Below are positions 47,971-56,343 of a stretch of DNA of 64,000 nucleotides, piece after piece. Position 1 is the first letter of the stretch; each line of letters begins with the position of its first letter. This DNA comes from an uncultured Jannaschia sp. (GTDB lineage: Bacteria > Pseudomonadota > Alphaproteobacteria > Rhodobacterales > Rhodobacteraceae): positions 124,001 to 188,000 of the forward strand of contig NZ_CANLTQ010000002.1 in NCBI RefSeq assembly GCF_947494025.1, given 5' to 3'. The position numbers were made by a program, and so were the translations under genes. A model generated the notes under the pieces. That model was not told the origin of the DNA. It worked only from the letters and a program-made list of their open reading frames with translations, and searched no databases.

Positions 47971-48984
47971 ATGTCGTTCAGATCCACTCTGCTCGGGACC
48001 GTCGCCGCCCTGACGGCCATATCCGGCGCGCAGGTCGCGCAGGCCCAGATGGACCAGATCACCGTCGCCTATTTCATGGACTGGCCGCTGCCGTTTCTCG
48101 TCGCGAAGAACGACGGCACCTACGAGGAGGAGCTCGGCGTCTCGATCAACTGGGTCGCCTTCGACACCGGCACCGCGATGTCGGCGGCGATGGCCTCGGG
48201 CGACGTCCAGATCTCCGTGAGCCAGGGCGTGCCGCCCTTCGTCGTCGCGACCTCCGCCGGGCAGGATCTGAAGGCCGTCGACGTGGCCGTCAGCTATTCC
48301 GACAACGACAATTGCGTCGTGGCGAGCAACCTCGAGATCGACAAGACCAACACCGCCGAGCTGGAGGGCAAGCAGGTCGCCGTGCCGATCGGCACCGCCG
48401 CGCATTATGGGTTCCTCGCGCAGATGCAGCATTTCGGCGTGGACGTCTCGACGATGGAGATCGTCGACATGGCGCCGCCCGAAGGCGCCGCCGCCTTCGC
48501 GCAGGGGGCGCTCGACATGGTCTGCGGCTATGGCGGGTCGCTCGACACGATGAAGGAATACGGCAACGTCCTGCTCACCGGGGAAGAGAAGGAGGAGGTG
48601 GGCATCCTCGTCTTCGACGTGACCTCCGCGCCGGCCCAGTTCGTGGCGGAGGCGCCGGACCTCCTCGCCGACTTCCTGCGCGTCACGGCCGAAGCGAACG
48701 AACGCTGGAACTCCGGCGAGGAAGCGCAGGCCGAGATGCTGCCGATCATGGCGCGCGAGGCCGGTCTGACGGAGGAGGCGGCGATGCAGCAGGCTCAGAC
48801 GTTCCGCTTTCCCACCATAGAGGAGCAGCTGGGCGAACGGTGGCTCGGCGGCGGCGCACAGGACTTCATGCAGGGCGTGGCCGGCGTGTTCACGGAAGCC
48901 GGCTCGATCCCTTCGGCGCTGGAGACCTACGAGGATACGGTCGACGCCGACCCGCTCCGGCGGGCTCAGGACGGATCGTCCTGA
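47971..48984 (+). CDS. tauA: Taurine ABC transporter substrate-binding protein
   Basis: Periplasmic binding protein, 337 residues. An N-terminal Sec signal peptide (SFRSTLLGTVAALTAISGA, cleavage probably after AQA near residue 25) is followed by ITVAYFMDWPLPFLVAKNDG and a two-lobed NMT1/SsuA-type fold. DVQISVSQGVPPFVVATSAGQDLKAVDVAVSY, GKQVAVPIGTAAHYGFL and MVCGYGGSLDTM fit TauA of the Rhodobacterales. RBS gggaga seven bases before the ATG. First gene of tauABC, divergent from tpa; a stem-loop separates it from tauB. Confidence 0.92.
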   Translation: MSFRSTLLGTVAALTAISGAQVAQAQMDQITVAYFMDWPLPFLVAKNDGTYEEELGVSINWVAFDTGTAMSAAMASGDVQISVSQGVPPFVVATSAGQDLKAVDVAVSYSDNDNCVVASNLEIDKTNTAELEGKQVAVPIGTAAHYGFLAQMQHFGVDVSTMEIVDMAPPEGAAAFAQGALDMVCGYGGSLDTMKEYGNVLLTGEEKEEVGILVFDVTSAPAQFVAEAPDLLADFLRVTAEANERWNSGEEAQAEMLPIMAREAGLTEEAAMQQAQTFRFPTIEEQLGERWLGGGAQDFMQGVAGVFTEAGSIPSALETYEDTVDADPLRRAQDGSS

Positions 48985-49000
48985 TCGGGACGTGACAGGT

Positions 49001-49021
49001 CGGGACGGTCCTGCCGTCCCG
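49001..49021 (+). other. Intercistronic stem-loop between tauA and tauB
   Basis: CGGGACGG-TCCTG-CCGTCCCG is a perfect 8-bp stem with a 5-base loop in the 107-base gap after tauA. Such hairpins after binding-protein genes often stabilise the upstream mRNA or partly terminate, giving more binding protein than permease. No T-run follows, favouring stabilisation. Confidence 0.5.
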
Positions 49022-49091
49022 GTTCCGACGCGGGCGCGATCTGCCCGGCGGGGTTCGACTGGACCGGACATGACATGACGGGAGACACCGG

Positions 49092-49895
49092 ATGAGCGGA
49101 TTATCCATCGAGGGCGTCTCGATGCGCTTCGACCTGCCCGGGGGTGGGCATGTGCAGGCGCTGAAGGACGTCTCGCTCGACCTGGCCGATGGAGAGTTGC
49201 TGTCCGTGCTCGGCCCGTCGGGTTGCGGCAAGACCACGCTCCTCAACATCGTGGCGGGCTTCCTCGCGCCGACCGACGGGCGCATCGTGCTGCACGGCAA
49301 CCGCGTCAGCGGTCCCTCGGCCGAGCGCGGGATGGTGTTCCAGCAGGGCGCGCTCTTCGAATGGATGTCGGTGCGCGACAACGTGGAGTTCGGCCCCCGC
49401 ATGAAGGGCATGCCGGCGAAGGAGCGACGGTCCGGCGCCGACCACCTCCTCGACATCACCGGTCTCGGCGCGTTCAAGGAGAAGGCGATCTACGAGCTTT
49501 CAGGCGGCATGCAGCAGCGCGTGGCGCTTGCCCGCTGTCTCGCCAACGATCCGGATGTGATCCTGATGGACGAGCCGCTCGGCGCGCTCGACGCGCTGAC
49601 CCGCGAAAAGATGCAGGGCCTGGTCCTGAAGCTCTGGAAGGAAACGGGCAAGACGATCATCCTCATCACCCATTCCGTCGAGGAGGCGCTGCTGCTGGGC
49701 GAGCGGCTCCTCGTCATGGCGCCGCGGCCCGGGCGCATTCACCGCGAGTACCGGCTGCCCTTCGCGGAGGCGGGGGTGAACGAGGATTTGCGGCAAGTGA
49801 AGAAGATGCCGGATTTCGCGACGAGACGGGAGGAGATCCTGTCGATGATCTGGGAGATGGAGGAAGAGATAATGGGCCGGACGGAGACCGCCTGA
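49092..49895 (+). CDS. tauB: Taurine ABC transporter ATP-binding protein
   Basis: 267-residue ATPase of the nitrate/sulfonate/taurine class. Walker A GPSGCGKTT, Q-loop MVFQQGALFEW, signature LSGGMQQRVALARCLA, Walker B VILMDEPLGALD, switch His in ILITHSVEEAL. The late VMAPRPGRIHREYRLPF is typical of this class. Start ATG 49092 with gggaga upstream. One base separates its stop from tauC. Confidence 0.93.
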   Translation: MSGLSIEGVSMRFDLPGGGHVQALKDVSLDLADGELLSVLGPSGCGKTTLLNIVAGFLAPTDGRIVLHGNRVSGPSAERGMVFQQGALFEWMSVRDNVEFGPRMKGMPAKERRSGADHLLDITGLGAFKEKAIYELSGGMQQRVALARCLANDPDVILMDEPLGALDALTREKMQGLVLKLWKETGKTIILITHSVEEALLLGERLLVMAPRPGRIHREYRLPFAEAGVNEDLRQVKKMPDFATRREEILSMIWEMEEEIMGRTETA

Positions 49896-49896
49896 C

Positions 49897-51156
49897 ATGA
49901 CCGGGATCATCCTCCTCGCCATCTACGTCGCGCTCTTCGTCGGCTCCATGCTCGCGGTCGGCTTCGCCATGCGGGGGCGGCAGCCGCGCGACTTCACCGC
50001 GCTCAAGACCGTGACCTTCGGCGACGAAAGCGCGGTGCGGCCGAACCGCGTCGCCTCCATCATCTCGGTCGTCGTCATCTTCCTCCTTTGGGCCGCGTTC
50101 ACCGGCTCGAGCCTGTCGCCGCTCCACGTCCCCGGCCCCTTCCTGGGCGAGACGCGCTTCGCCTACACCGCCGCGAACGAGGCCGGCGAGACCGACGAGG
50201 CGGAGGTCGCCCTCGTCGTCCACGAGCAGGGCGCCGCCGTCGAACCGCCCGAGATCGGGGAGGGCGACGGCTTCGCGCTCAACGATTCCGGCCAGATCGT
50301 GGCCTACCGGACCGAGCTCCTGCGCGTGACCGGGAATGACGGCGAGGGCGCGCGCGTCGTCGCCGTGAACGGCCAGCCGATCGAGGCGGGCGGGACCGTC
50401 GCGATCGAGGGCGGCATCGTCGGCCTCACCCCGCGCGGCTCGCTCACCGTGACGCCCGACCGTGGCCTCCAGATGGAGCCGATCTGGCTTCCCTCGCCCG
50501 AGCGGGTCTGGGACGCGCTGACCACGATCGCCACCGAGGGCTACCAGAACGTGCCCCTGCTGGAACATCTGGGCTTTTCGCTCTTCCGCGTGCTCGTGGG
50601 CTTTCTACTGGGCGCGATCGTCGGCATCCCGCTCGGCTACGCGATGGGCCTTTCGGGCTGGTTCCGGGGCTGGTTCGACCCCATCGTCGAGTTCATGCGC
50701 CCCGTCCCGCCGCTCGCGCTCATCCCTCTCGTCATCATCTGGTTCGGCATCTGGGAGAGCGGCAAGATCGTGCTGCTGTTCCTCGCGGCGCTCTGGATCA
50801 TGGCGATCGCCGCGCGCTCGGGCGTGTCCGGCGTGGCGATCGCCAAGGTCCACGCGGCCTATTCGCTCGGCGCCTCGAAATGGCAGATCCTGCGCCACGT
50901 GATCATCCCGAACTCGCTGCCCGAGATCTTCACCGGCGCGCGCGTCGCGATGGGGGTGTGCTGGGGCACGGTCGTCGCCGCCGAGCTCGTCGCCGCGCAG
51001 AAGGGCGCGGGCATGATGATCATCGCCGCCTCCAAGTTCCAGCGCACCGACATCGTCATCATGGGCATCATCCTGATCGGCCTGATCGGCTTCGGCATCG
51101 ACATCCTGATGCGCAAGGCGGAGACGTGGCTGGTGCCGTGGAAGGGCCGGGCCTGA
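49897..51156 (+). CDS. tauC: Taurine ABC transporter permease with extended N-terminus
   Basis: Membrane permease of the TauABC importer, 419 residues, much longer than the about 275 of E. coli TauC. Residues 1-70 hold two extra membrane helices (IILLAIYVALFVGSMLAVGF; VASIISVVVIFLLWAAF). A soluble acidic region of about 120 residues follows (75-195). The standard permease core starts around 200 (WLPSPERVWDALTTIATEGY), with the EAA loop AAYSLGASKWQILRHVIIPNSLPEI (core) at about 325. It ends six bases before the convergent MFS gene stop. Confidence 0.9.
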   Translation: MTGIILLAIYVALFVGSMLAVGFAMRGRQPRDFTALKTVTFGDESAVRPNRVASIISVVVIFLLWAAFTGSSLSPLHVPGPFLGETRFAYTAANEAGETDEAEVALVVHEQGAAVEPPEIGEGDGFALNDSGQIVAYRTELLRVTGNDGEGARVVAVNGQPIEAGGTVAIEGGIVGLTPRGSLTVTPDRGLQMEPIWLPSPERVWDALTTIATEGYQNVPLLEHLGFSLFRVLVGFLLGAIVGIPLGYAMGLSGWFRGWFDPIVEFMRPVPPLALIPLVIIWFGIWESGKIVLLFLAALWIMAIAARSGVSGVAIAKVHAAYSLGASKWQILRHVIIPNSLPEIFTGARVAMGVCWGTVVAAELVAAQKGAGMMIIAASKFQRTDIVIMGIILIGLIGFGIDILMRKAETWLVPWKGRA

Positions 51157-51162
51157 TCCGGG

Positions 51163-52389
51163 TCAGGTCGGCCGGCGCATCCTGAGCCAAATCAGCGCGC
51201 CACCGGCCAGCGCGAGGAACGGCACCATCGCCGCGTTCACCGCGGCCCAGCCCGACACGGCATCGGCCGCGGAACCCATCAGCCCGCCCGAGGAAAGCGA
51301 CGCGACGGTGACGAGGCCGAAGACCATCGCGTCGTTCAGCCCCTGCACCGATCCGCGCTCATGGGGCGCGTGGTTCGCCGTTAGCATCGCGGTCGCGCCG
51401 ATAAAGCCGAAGTTCCAGCCCAGACCCAGCAGCACGAGCGCGCCGTAGAAATTCGCGAGCGCCGTGCCCGAAAGCGCCACGAGCCCCGCCCCGGCCAGAA
51501 GCAGCAGCCCGACGGACACGATCCGCGTGGTGCCGAACCGCGCGATCAGGTGGCCGGTGAAGAAGCTCGGCAGATACATCGCGACGACATGCGCGGAGAC
51601 GACGTCCGCCGCCGTTCCCGTCGCGAAGCCGCAGCCGACGACGGCGAGCGGCGTCGAGGTCATCACGAGGTTCATGAGCGCGTAGGCCACCATCGCGCAC
51701 AGGATCGAGACGAGGATGGGCGGCGAGCGCAGAAGCTCCGCCCGCGTCCGGCCGCGCGGCGCGTCGTGGGCGGGCTTCGCCGGCGTCGGGATGTCGAGCA
51801 GGAAGAAAAGCCACAGCCCCGCGAGGTTCAGAAGCACGATGGCCAGATAGCTCGCCACGAAGGGCAGCGCGGTCGCCTCCGCCGTCGCCTTGACGAGCTG
51901 CGGCCCGAGAAGCGCCGAGAGCAATCCGCCCGCCATCACGTAGCCGATGGCCTTGGGGCGGAACGCTTCCGGCGCGGTATCGGTCGCCGCGAAACGATAG
52001 AAGCCCAGCGTCGACATGAAGATGCCGCTCAGAAAGGCGCCCGCGAGGAACAGGGCGAAGCTGCCCAGCAGGAGCCCCGTCGCCGCCAGCGCCGCACCGC
52101 CGGCGCCCGCAAGTGCGCCGAGCACGAAGCCGAAGCGCCGCCCGCGGGCCTGCATCAGCGGACTGATCCAGGGGGCGGTGGTCATGGAGCCGAAGACGAT
52201 GAGACTGATCGGCAGCGTCGCGAGGAGCGGCGTCGGCGCCAGCGTCATGCCTGCGAGCCCGCCCATGATGAAGTTCATCGGCAGCTGCGCGCCGAGGATC
52301 GCCTGCGCGGCGACCAGCACGGCGACGTTGCGCCGGGCGCGGGAATCTCGGGTGCGTTCGTCTGCGGGGAGGGCGGTGGCGTCGGTCAT
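51163..52389 (-). CDS. MFS transporter
   Basis: 408 residues with about twelve hydrophobic helices. The loop motif between TM2 and TM3 reads PLMQARGRRFGFVLG, an MFS motif A variant, and the TM10-11 loop NHAPHERGSVQGLNDAMVFG resembles the group of YcaD/UMF1-like MFS exporters with an ERG-Q signature. Substrate unknown. The gene converges on tauC and runs into the cob gene group; the gap to cobB is nine bases after that gene's stop, so it may be co-transcribed downstream of cobA-cobB. Confidence 0.82.
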   Translation of the reverse strand: MTDATALPADERTRDSRARRNVAVLVAAQAILGAQLPMNFIMGGLAGMTLAPTPLLATLPISLIVFGSMTTAPWISPLMQARGRRFGFVLGALAGAGGAALAATGLLLGSFALFLAGAFLSGIFMSTLGFYRFAATDTAPEAFRPKAIGYVMAGGLLSALLGPQLVKATAEATALPFVASYLAIVLLNLAGLWLFFLLDIPTPAKPAHDAPRGRTRAELLRSPPILVSILCAMVAYALMNLVMTSTPLAVVGCGFATGTAADVVSAHVVAMYLPSFFTGHLIARFGTTRIVSVGLLLLAGAGLVALSGTALANFYGALVLLGLGWNFGFIGATAMLTANHAPHERGSVQGLNDAMVFGLVTVASLSSGGLMGSAADAVSGWAAVNAAMVPFLALAGGALIWLRMRRPT

Positions 52390-52398
52390 GCGCCGTGC

Positions 52399-53661
52399 CT
52401 ACGCCGGCCCCCGCCCCGGGTCCAGCGGCGCGATCAGATGCGCGAAGCCGCCCGTCGCTTGCCCCGCGCAAAGCCCGTCCGGCGGCAGCGCGTTCCCCTC
52501 GGCGTCCTCGACCGCCCAGAGCGGTGTCCCCTCGGCCCGCAGCACGGCGGCGTAGTGGAACTCGTGCCCCGCCCAGCTTCCCGCGAAGGCGCCGTGCTCG
52601 CCGCGAAGCCGACGGTAACCGAGATGCAGCCGCCTTGCGGCGAAGGACGTCTCGAGCCGAAGCAGTCCCGCCATGGCGTGCCGTGCGCCCGCCGCGTCGA
52701 CTAGTCCGTCGCCCATCACCATGTAGCCCCCGCATTCCCCGTGCACCGCACGGCCCTGGAGCGAGCGCAGGAACCGTGCGTTGCCGGCGAGGCGTCCGGC
52801 ATGAAGCTCCGGGTAGCCGCCGGGCAGGTAGACGAGGTCGGCCCCCGGCGCGGACTCGTCGGCCAGCGGGGAGAAGGTTCGGATCTCGGCGCCCGCCGCA
52901 TGCCAGCCGTCGAGCAGGTGCGGATAGGCGAAAGCGAACGCCGCGTCCCGCGCCACGGCGAGGCTCTGCGCCGGGGGCGCGACCGGCCGACGCGTCGCGG
53001 CGGCAAGGGGCGCGGCGATGTCCACTATCGAGTCGAGGTCGAGATGCGCGGTCATGAGGCGGGCCGCACCGACGAGGAAAGCCTCGATCCCGGGATGCTC
53101 CGCCGCCTGCACCAGACCGAGATGTCGCGATGGCAGGGCCAGGGCGGGGTCGCGCGGCACGGCGCCGAGGACGGGCAGCGGGCAGGCGGCGCGCAGCATC
53201 ACCTCGTGCCGCGCGCTGCCCACCCGGTTCAGGATCACGCCGGCGACGCGGACCTCCGGGTCGAACCCGGCGAAGCCCGCGACGAGCGGCGCGACCGATT
53301 GCGCCATCCGCGCCGCGTCGACGACGAGGACGACGGGCAGCGACAGCATCCGCGCGAGGTCGGCCACCGCGCCGCGCCCGTCGGGCGGCGCGCCGTCGAA
53401 GAGGCCCATCGCGCCCTCGACGAGCAGCAGTCCCGGCCCGGCGGCGAGCGAGGCGATCATCTCCGGCGGCATGGCCCAGGCGTCGAGATTGGGGCAGGGC
53501 ACGCCGCTCGCCGCTTCGTGGAATCGCGGGTCGATGTAGTCCGGCCCGCTCTTTGCCCCGCGGACCGCGATCCCGCGATCGCGCAGCGCGCGCAGAAGGC
53601 CCAGCGTGACCGTCGTCTTGCCGCTGCCGGAACCCGGCGCGGCGAGGATCAAACCGGGCAT
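52399..53661 (-). CDS. cobB: Cobyrinate a,c-diamide synthase
   Basis: ATP- and glutamine-dependent amidation of the a and c carboxylates of (hydrogeno)byrinate. 420 residues: N-terminal P-loop ATPase (LILAAPGSGSGKTTVTLGLL; KSGPDYIDPRFH) and C-terminal class I glutaminase-like domain (VYLPGGYPELHAGRLA; AVHGECGGYMVMG with the catalytic cysteine). CobB (aerobic) and CbiA (anaerobic) cannot be separated by eye; Rhodobacterales usually have CobB. Seven bases after cobA. Confidence 0.93.
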   Translation of the reverse strand: MPGLILAAPGSGSGKTTVTLGLLRALRDRGIAVRGAKSGPDYIDPRFHEAASGVPCPNLDAWAMPPEMIASLAAGPGLLLVEGAMGLFDGAPPDGRGAVADLARMLSLPVVLVVDAARMAQSVAPLVAGFAGFDPEVRVAGVILNRVGSARHEVMLRAACPLPVLGAVPRDPALALPSRHLGLVQAAEHPGIEAFLVGAARLMTAHLDLDSIVDIAAPLAAATRRPVAPPAQSLAVARDAAFAFAYPHLLDGWHAAGAEIRTFSPLADESAPGADLVYLPGGYPELHAGRLAGNARFLRSLQGRAVHGECGGYMVMGDGLVDAAGARHAMAGLLRLETSFAARRLHLGYRRLRGEHGAFAGSWAGHEFHYAAVLRAEGTPLWAVEDAEGNALPPDGLCAGQATGGFAHLIAPLDPGRGPA

Positions 53662-53668
53662 GGCCGCG

Positions 53669-54523
53669 TCAGCCCGTCTCGGCAGGGCGGCGAAGGTCGA
53701 GCGGGTCGAGATCGCGCGGCGCCTCGCCCCGCGCCTGCGCCTGCCAGTCGAGCACCTGCCGCAGCATCACGGCCATGCCCACGCAGATGATCGCCGGCGG
53801 CTCCAGCCCGGCGGCGGCGATATCCTCCGTCACCGTCCCGAGCGTCGTCTCGATCGTGCGCTGTGCGTCGAGCGTCGCCGTCGTCGTCACCGCGACCGGT
53901 TCGGCGGGCGCGCGCCCCGCCGCGATCAGCTTCGCCGCGATCGTGCCGATATGCTTCATGCCCATGTAGATCACGATGACCTGGCTGCCCCGCGCGATCC
54001 CCGCCCAGTCGAGCGCGGCGGGCGCCTCGCCCAGCCTGTCGTGGCCGGTCACGAAGGTCACGGACTGGTTCACGTCGCGATGCGTGACCGGGATGCCGGC
54101 ATAGGCCAGCCCCGCGATCCCCGCGGTGATGCCCGGCACGATGCGGATCGGGATGCCGTGCTGCACCAGCGTCTGCGCCTCCTCGCCGCCGCGGCCGAAG
54201 ACGAAGGGGTCGCCGCCCTTGAGGCGCAACACGCGCTGCCCGGCCCGGGCGAGCTCCACGAGGCGGAGGGAGATGTCGCGCTGCCGCGCCGAGGGCTTGC
54301 CGCCGCGCTTGCCGGCATAGATGCGCTCGGCCTGCGGCGCCCAGTCGAGCAGCCCCTCCTGAACCAGCGCATCGTAGACGATCACGTCCGCCTGCCGCAT
54401 GGCATTGAGGGCATGGAGCGTGAGCAGCCCGGGATCGCCCGGCCCCGCGCCGCAAAGCCAGACCCAGCCGGGCTTCAGCTCGGGCCAGTCGCTGGCGGGC
54501 AGGTCGGGGGCGCGCGGGTCCAT
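53669..54523 (-). CDS. cobA: Uroporphyrinogen-III C-methyltransferase
   Basis: SAM-dependent methylation of uroporphyrinogen III at C-2 and C-7 to precorrin-2, the branch point into cobalamin and siroheme. 284 residues, single-domain SUMT without the CysG dehydrogenase part. VWLCGAGPGDPGLLTLHALNAM, ADVIVYDALV, LRLKGGDPFVFGRGGEEA, VPGITAGIAGLAYAGIPVTHR (cores) are the SUMT signatures. Start ATG 54523 with agagg upstream; the 608-residue ORF is extended antisense to cbiD. Divergent from cbiD by 85 bases. Confidence 0.94.
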   Translation of the reverse strand: MDPRAPDLPASDWPELKPGWVWLCGAGPGDPGLLTLHALNAMRQADVIVYDALVQEGLLDWAPQAERIYAGKRGGKPSARQRDISLRLVELARAGQRVLRLKGGDPFVFGRGGEEAQTLVQHGIPIRIVPGITAGIAGLAYAGIPVTHRDVNQSVTFVTGHDRLGEAPAALDWAGIARGSQVIVIYMGMKHIGTIAAKLIAAGRAPAEPVAVTTTATLDAQRTIETTLGTVTEDIAAAGLEPPAIICVGMAVMLRQVLDWQAQARGEAPRDLDPLDLRRPAETG

Positions 54524-54608
54524 GACCTCTCTATGCCGCGCGGGTGCGGCCGAGGAAAGGCGCCGCCCGACCATTGGCGGCGCGGGGGCGTCATGCGAAG
54601 GATCGGCC

Positions 54609-55640
54609 ATGAACCCTGCGCCCGACAGACCCCTCCGCCGCGGCTGGACCACCGGCGCCTGCGCGACGGCCGCGTGCCGGGCGGCGCTGGAGGGTCTCTG
54701 GGGCGGCGCGGTCCCGGACCGGGTGACGATCACGCTGCCGAAGGGGGAAACGCCCGGCTTCGACGTAGTGGGCGTCCGGCGCGGCGCGGGCTGGGTCGAG
54801 GCCGGCGTGATCAAGGATGCGGGCGACGACCCGGACGTGACCCACGGGGCGGAGATCCGCGTGCGGGTCGCGGCCTCCGCGAGCGGCGTGGTGTTCCGGG
54901 CAGGCGAGGGGGTCGGCCGCGTCACCAAGCCGGGCCTGCCGATCCCCGTGGGCGAGCCGGCGATCAACCCGGTCCCGCGCGCCATGCTCGACGAGATCGT
55001 GGCGGAGCTTGCGGCGACCCACGGGCGGGCGCCGGATGTGGAGATCACGATCTCCGTCCCCGGCGGCGCGGCGCTGGCGCGGAAAACCTGGAATCCCCGG
55101 CTCGGGATCGAGGGCGGCCTTTCGATCCTGGGCACGACGGGGATCGTGCGGCCGTTCAGCTGCGCCGCCTGGATCGCGTCCATCCATCGCGGCATCGACG
55201 TCGCGGTGGCCTCCGGTCTGACCCATGTGGCGGGCTGCACTGGGGCGACGTCGGAGCGGGTGGTGCAGGCGCTGCACGGGCTGCCGGACGGGGCGATGCT
55301 CGACATGGGCGACTTCGCGGGGGGGATGCTGAAATACCTCCGCCGCCATCCGGTCGCCCGCGTCACGGTCGGGGGCGGGATCGGCAAGATGACGAAGCTC
55401 GCGCAGGGGGCGATGGATCTGCATTCGGCGCGAAGCCAAGTCGACCTCGCGCTGCTGTCGGACTGGGCCGGGACCGATCTGACCGGGTGCAACACGGCGC
55501 TGGAGGCTGCGACGCATGTGCCGGCACTTGCCGGGATCGTCGCGCGGGAGGCCCGCCTGCGCGTGCGCGGGATGATCGCGGCGCAGGTCGACGTCGTGGT
55601 GATCGACCGCGCGGGTATCGTGCTCGCCCATGCGCTCTAG
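54609..55640 (+). CDS. cbiD: Cobalt-precorrin-5B C1-methyltransferase (CbiD)
   Basis: Adds the C-1 methyl group during corrin-ring contraction. 343 residues. LRRGWTTGACATAACRAAL at the N-terminus is the CbiD signature; KTWNPRLGIEGGLSILGTTGIVRPFS and VTVGGGIGKMTKLAQGAMDLHS (cores) follow. CbiD belongs to the anaerobic pathway in enterics, whereas the classical aerobic set uses CobF; many Rhodobacterales carry CbiD among Cob-type genes. Start ATG 54609 with aagga upstream. Overlaps cobK by 11 bases. Confidence 0.93.
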   Translation: MNPAPDRPLRRGWTTGACATAACRAALEGLWGGAVPDRVTITLPKGETPGFDVVGVRRGAGWVEAGVIKDAGDDPDVTHGAEIRVRVAASASGVVFRAGEGVGRVTKPGLPIPVGEPAINPVPRAMLDEIVAELAATHGRAPDVEITISVPGGAALARKTWNPRLGIEGGLSILGTTGIVRPFSCAAWIASIHRGIDVAVASGLTHVAGCTGATSERVVQALHGLPDGAMLDMGDFAGGMLKYLRRHPVARVTVGGGIGKMTKLAQGAMDLHSARSQVDLALLSDWAGTDLTGCNTALEAATHVPALAGIVAREARLRVRGMIAAQVDVVVIDRAGIVLAHAL

Positions 55641-56343
55641 GGTTCTGATCCTTGCGGGAACGGCGGAGGCGCGGCGCCTTTGCGCCGCCGTGGCCGATCG
55701 CGACGTGGAGGCCTCCCTCGCCGGCGCGACGGCCGACCCGGCCCCGCTCGGCGTGCCGACGCGCCGGGGCGGGTTCGGCGGGGAGCCGGCGTTCCGCGCG
55801 GCGCTCGCGGACGTCGCGGCGGTGCTTGACGCGACGCATCCCTTCGCATGCGCGATGACCGCGCGCGCCGTGCGCGTCTGCGTCGGGATGGGCCGACCCT
55901 ATCTGCGCCTCATCCGCCCGCCCTGGCCGGTCCGACCGGGCTGCCTCCCTGCGCGTTCGGCCACGGATGTCGCCGCCCGACTGTCCCCCGACGCCCGCGT
56001 CTTCCTCGCCACCGGGCCGGGCTCGCTCGACGCTTTCGCGGGCCGGGGCCTCGCGGTCTTCTGCCGCCGGATCGACCCCGCGCCCGAGCGGGACGGCGTG
56101 ACCTGGATCGTCGGACGGCCACCTTTCGACCTCGCCTACGAGACCGCGCTCTTCCGCGATTTGGGGATCACCGATCTCGTGACGAAGAACGCGGGCGGGG
56201 CGACGGCGAAGCTCGACGCGGCGGCCGCTCTCGGGTTAGCCGTCCACGTGATCGAACGGCCGCCATCCGCCGGCGGGGAGGAGAGTCATGACATCCGACG
56301 CGCCATCGCTTTCGTCCGGTCCCACGCCGGGCCCCGCCCATAG
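55630..56343 (+). CDS. cobK: Precorrin-6A reductase
   Basis: NADPH-dependent reduction of the corrin macrocycle. 237 residues: RVLILAGTAEARRLCAAVADRDVEASLAG start, LDATHPFACAMTARAV, RPPWPVRPG, FLATGPGSLDAFAG and LVTKNAGGATAKLDAA are CobK/CbiJ landmarks. The start overlaps the cbiD end, and the last 56 bases overlap the 5' end of the AlkA-type gene, an unusually long same-strand overlap. Confidence 0.92.
   Translation: MRSRVLILAGTAEARRLCAAVADRDVEASLAGATADPAPLGVPTRRGGFGGEPAFRAALADVAAVLDATHPFACAMTARAVRVCVGMGRPYLRLIRPPWPVRPGCLPARSATDVAARLSPDARVFLATGPGSLDAFAGRGLAVFCRRIDPAPERDGVTWIVGRPPFDLAYETALFRDLGITDLVTKNAGGATAKLDAAAALGLAVHVIERPPSAGGEESHDIRRAIAFVRSHAGPRP

Noticed and set aside
54524-54608. Cobalamin riboswitch between cobA and cbiD
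   Set aside because: The 85-base gap is too short for the aptamer and no B12-box was seen.
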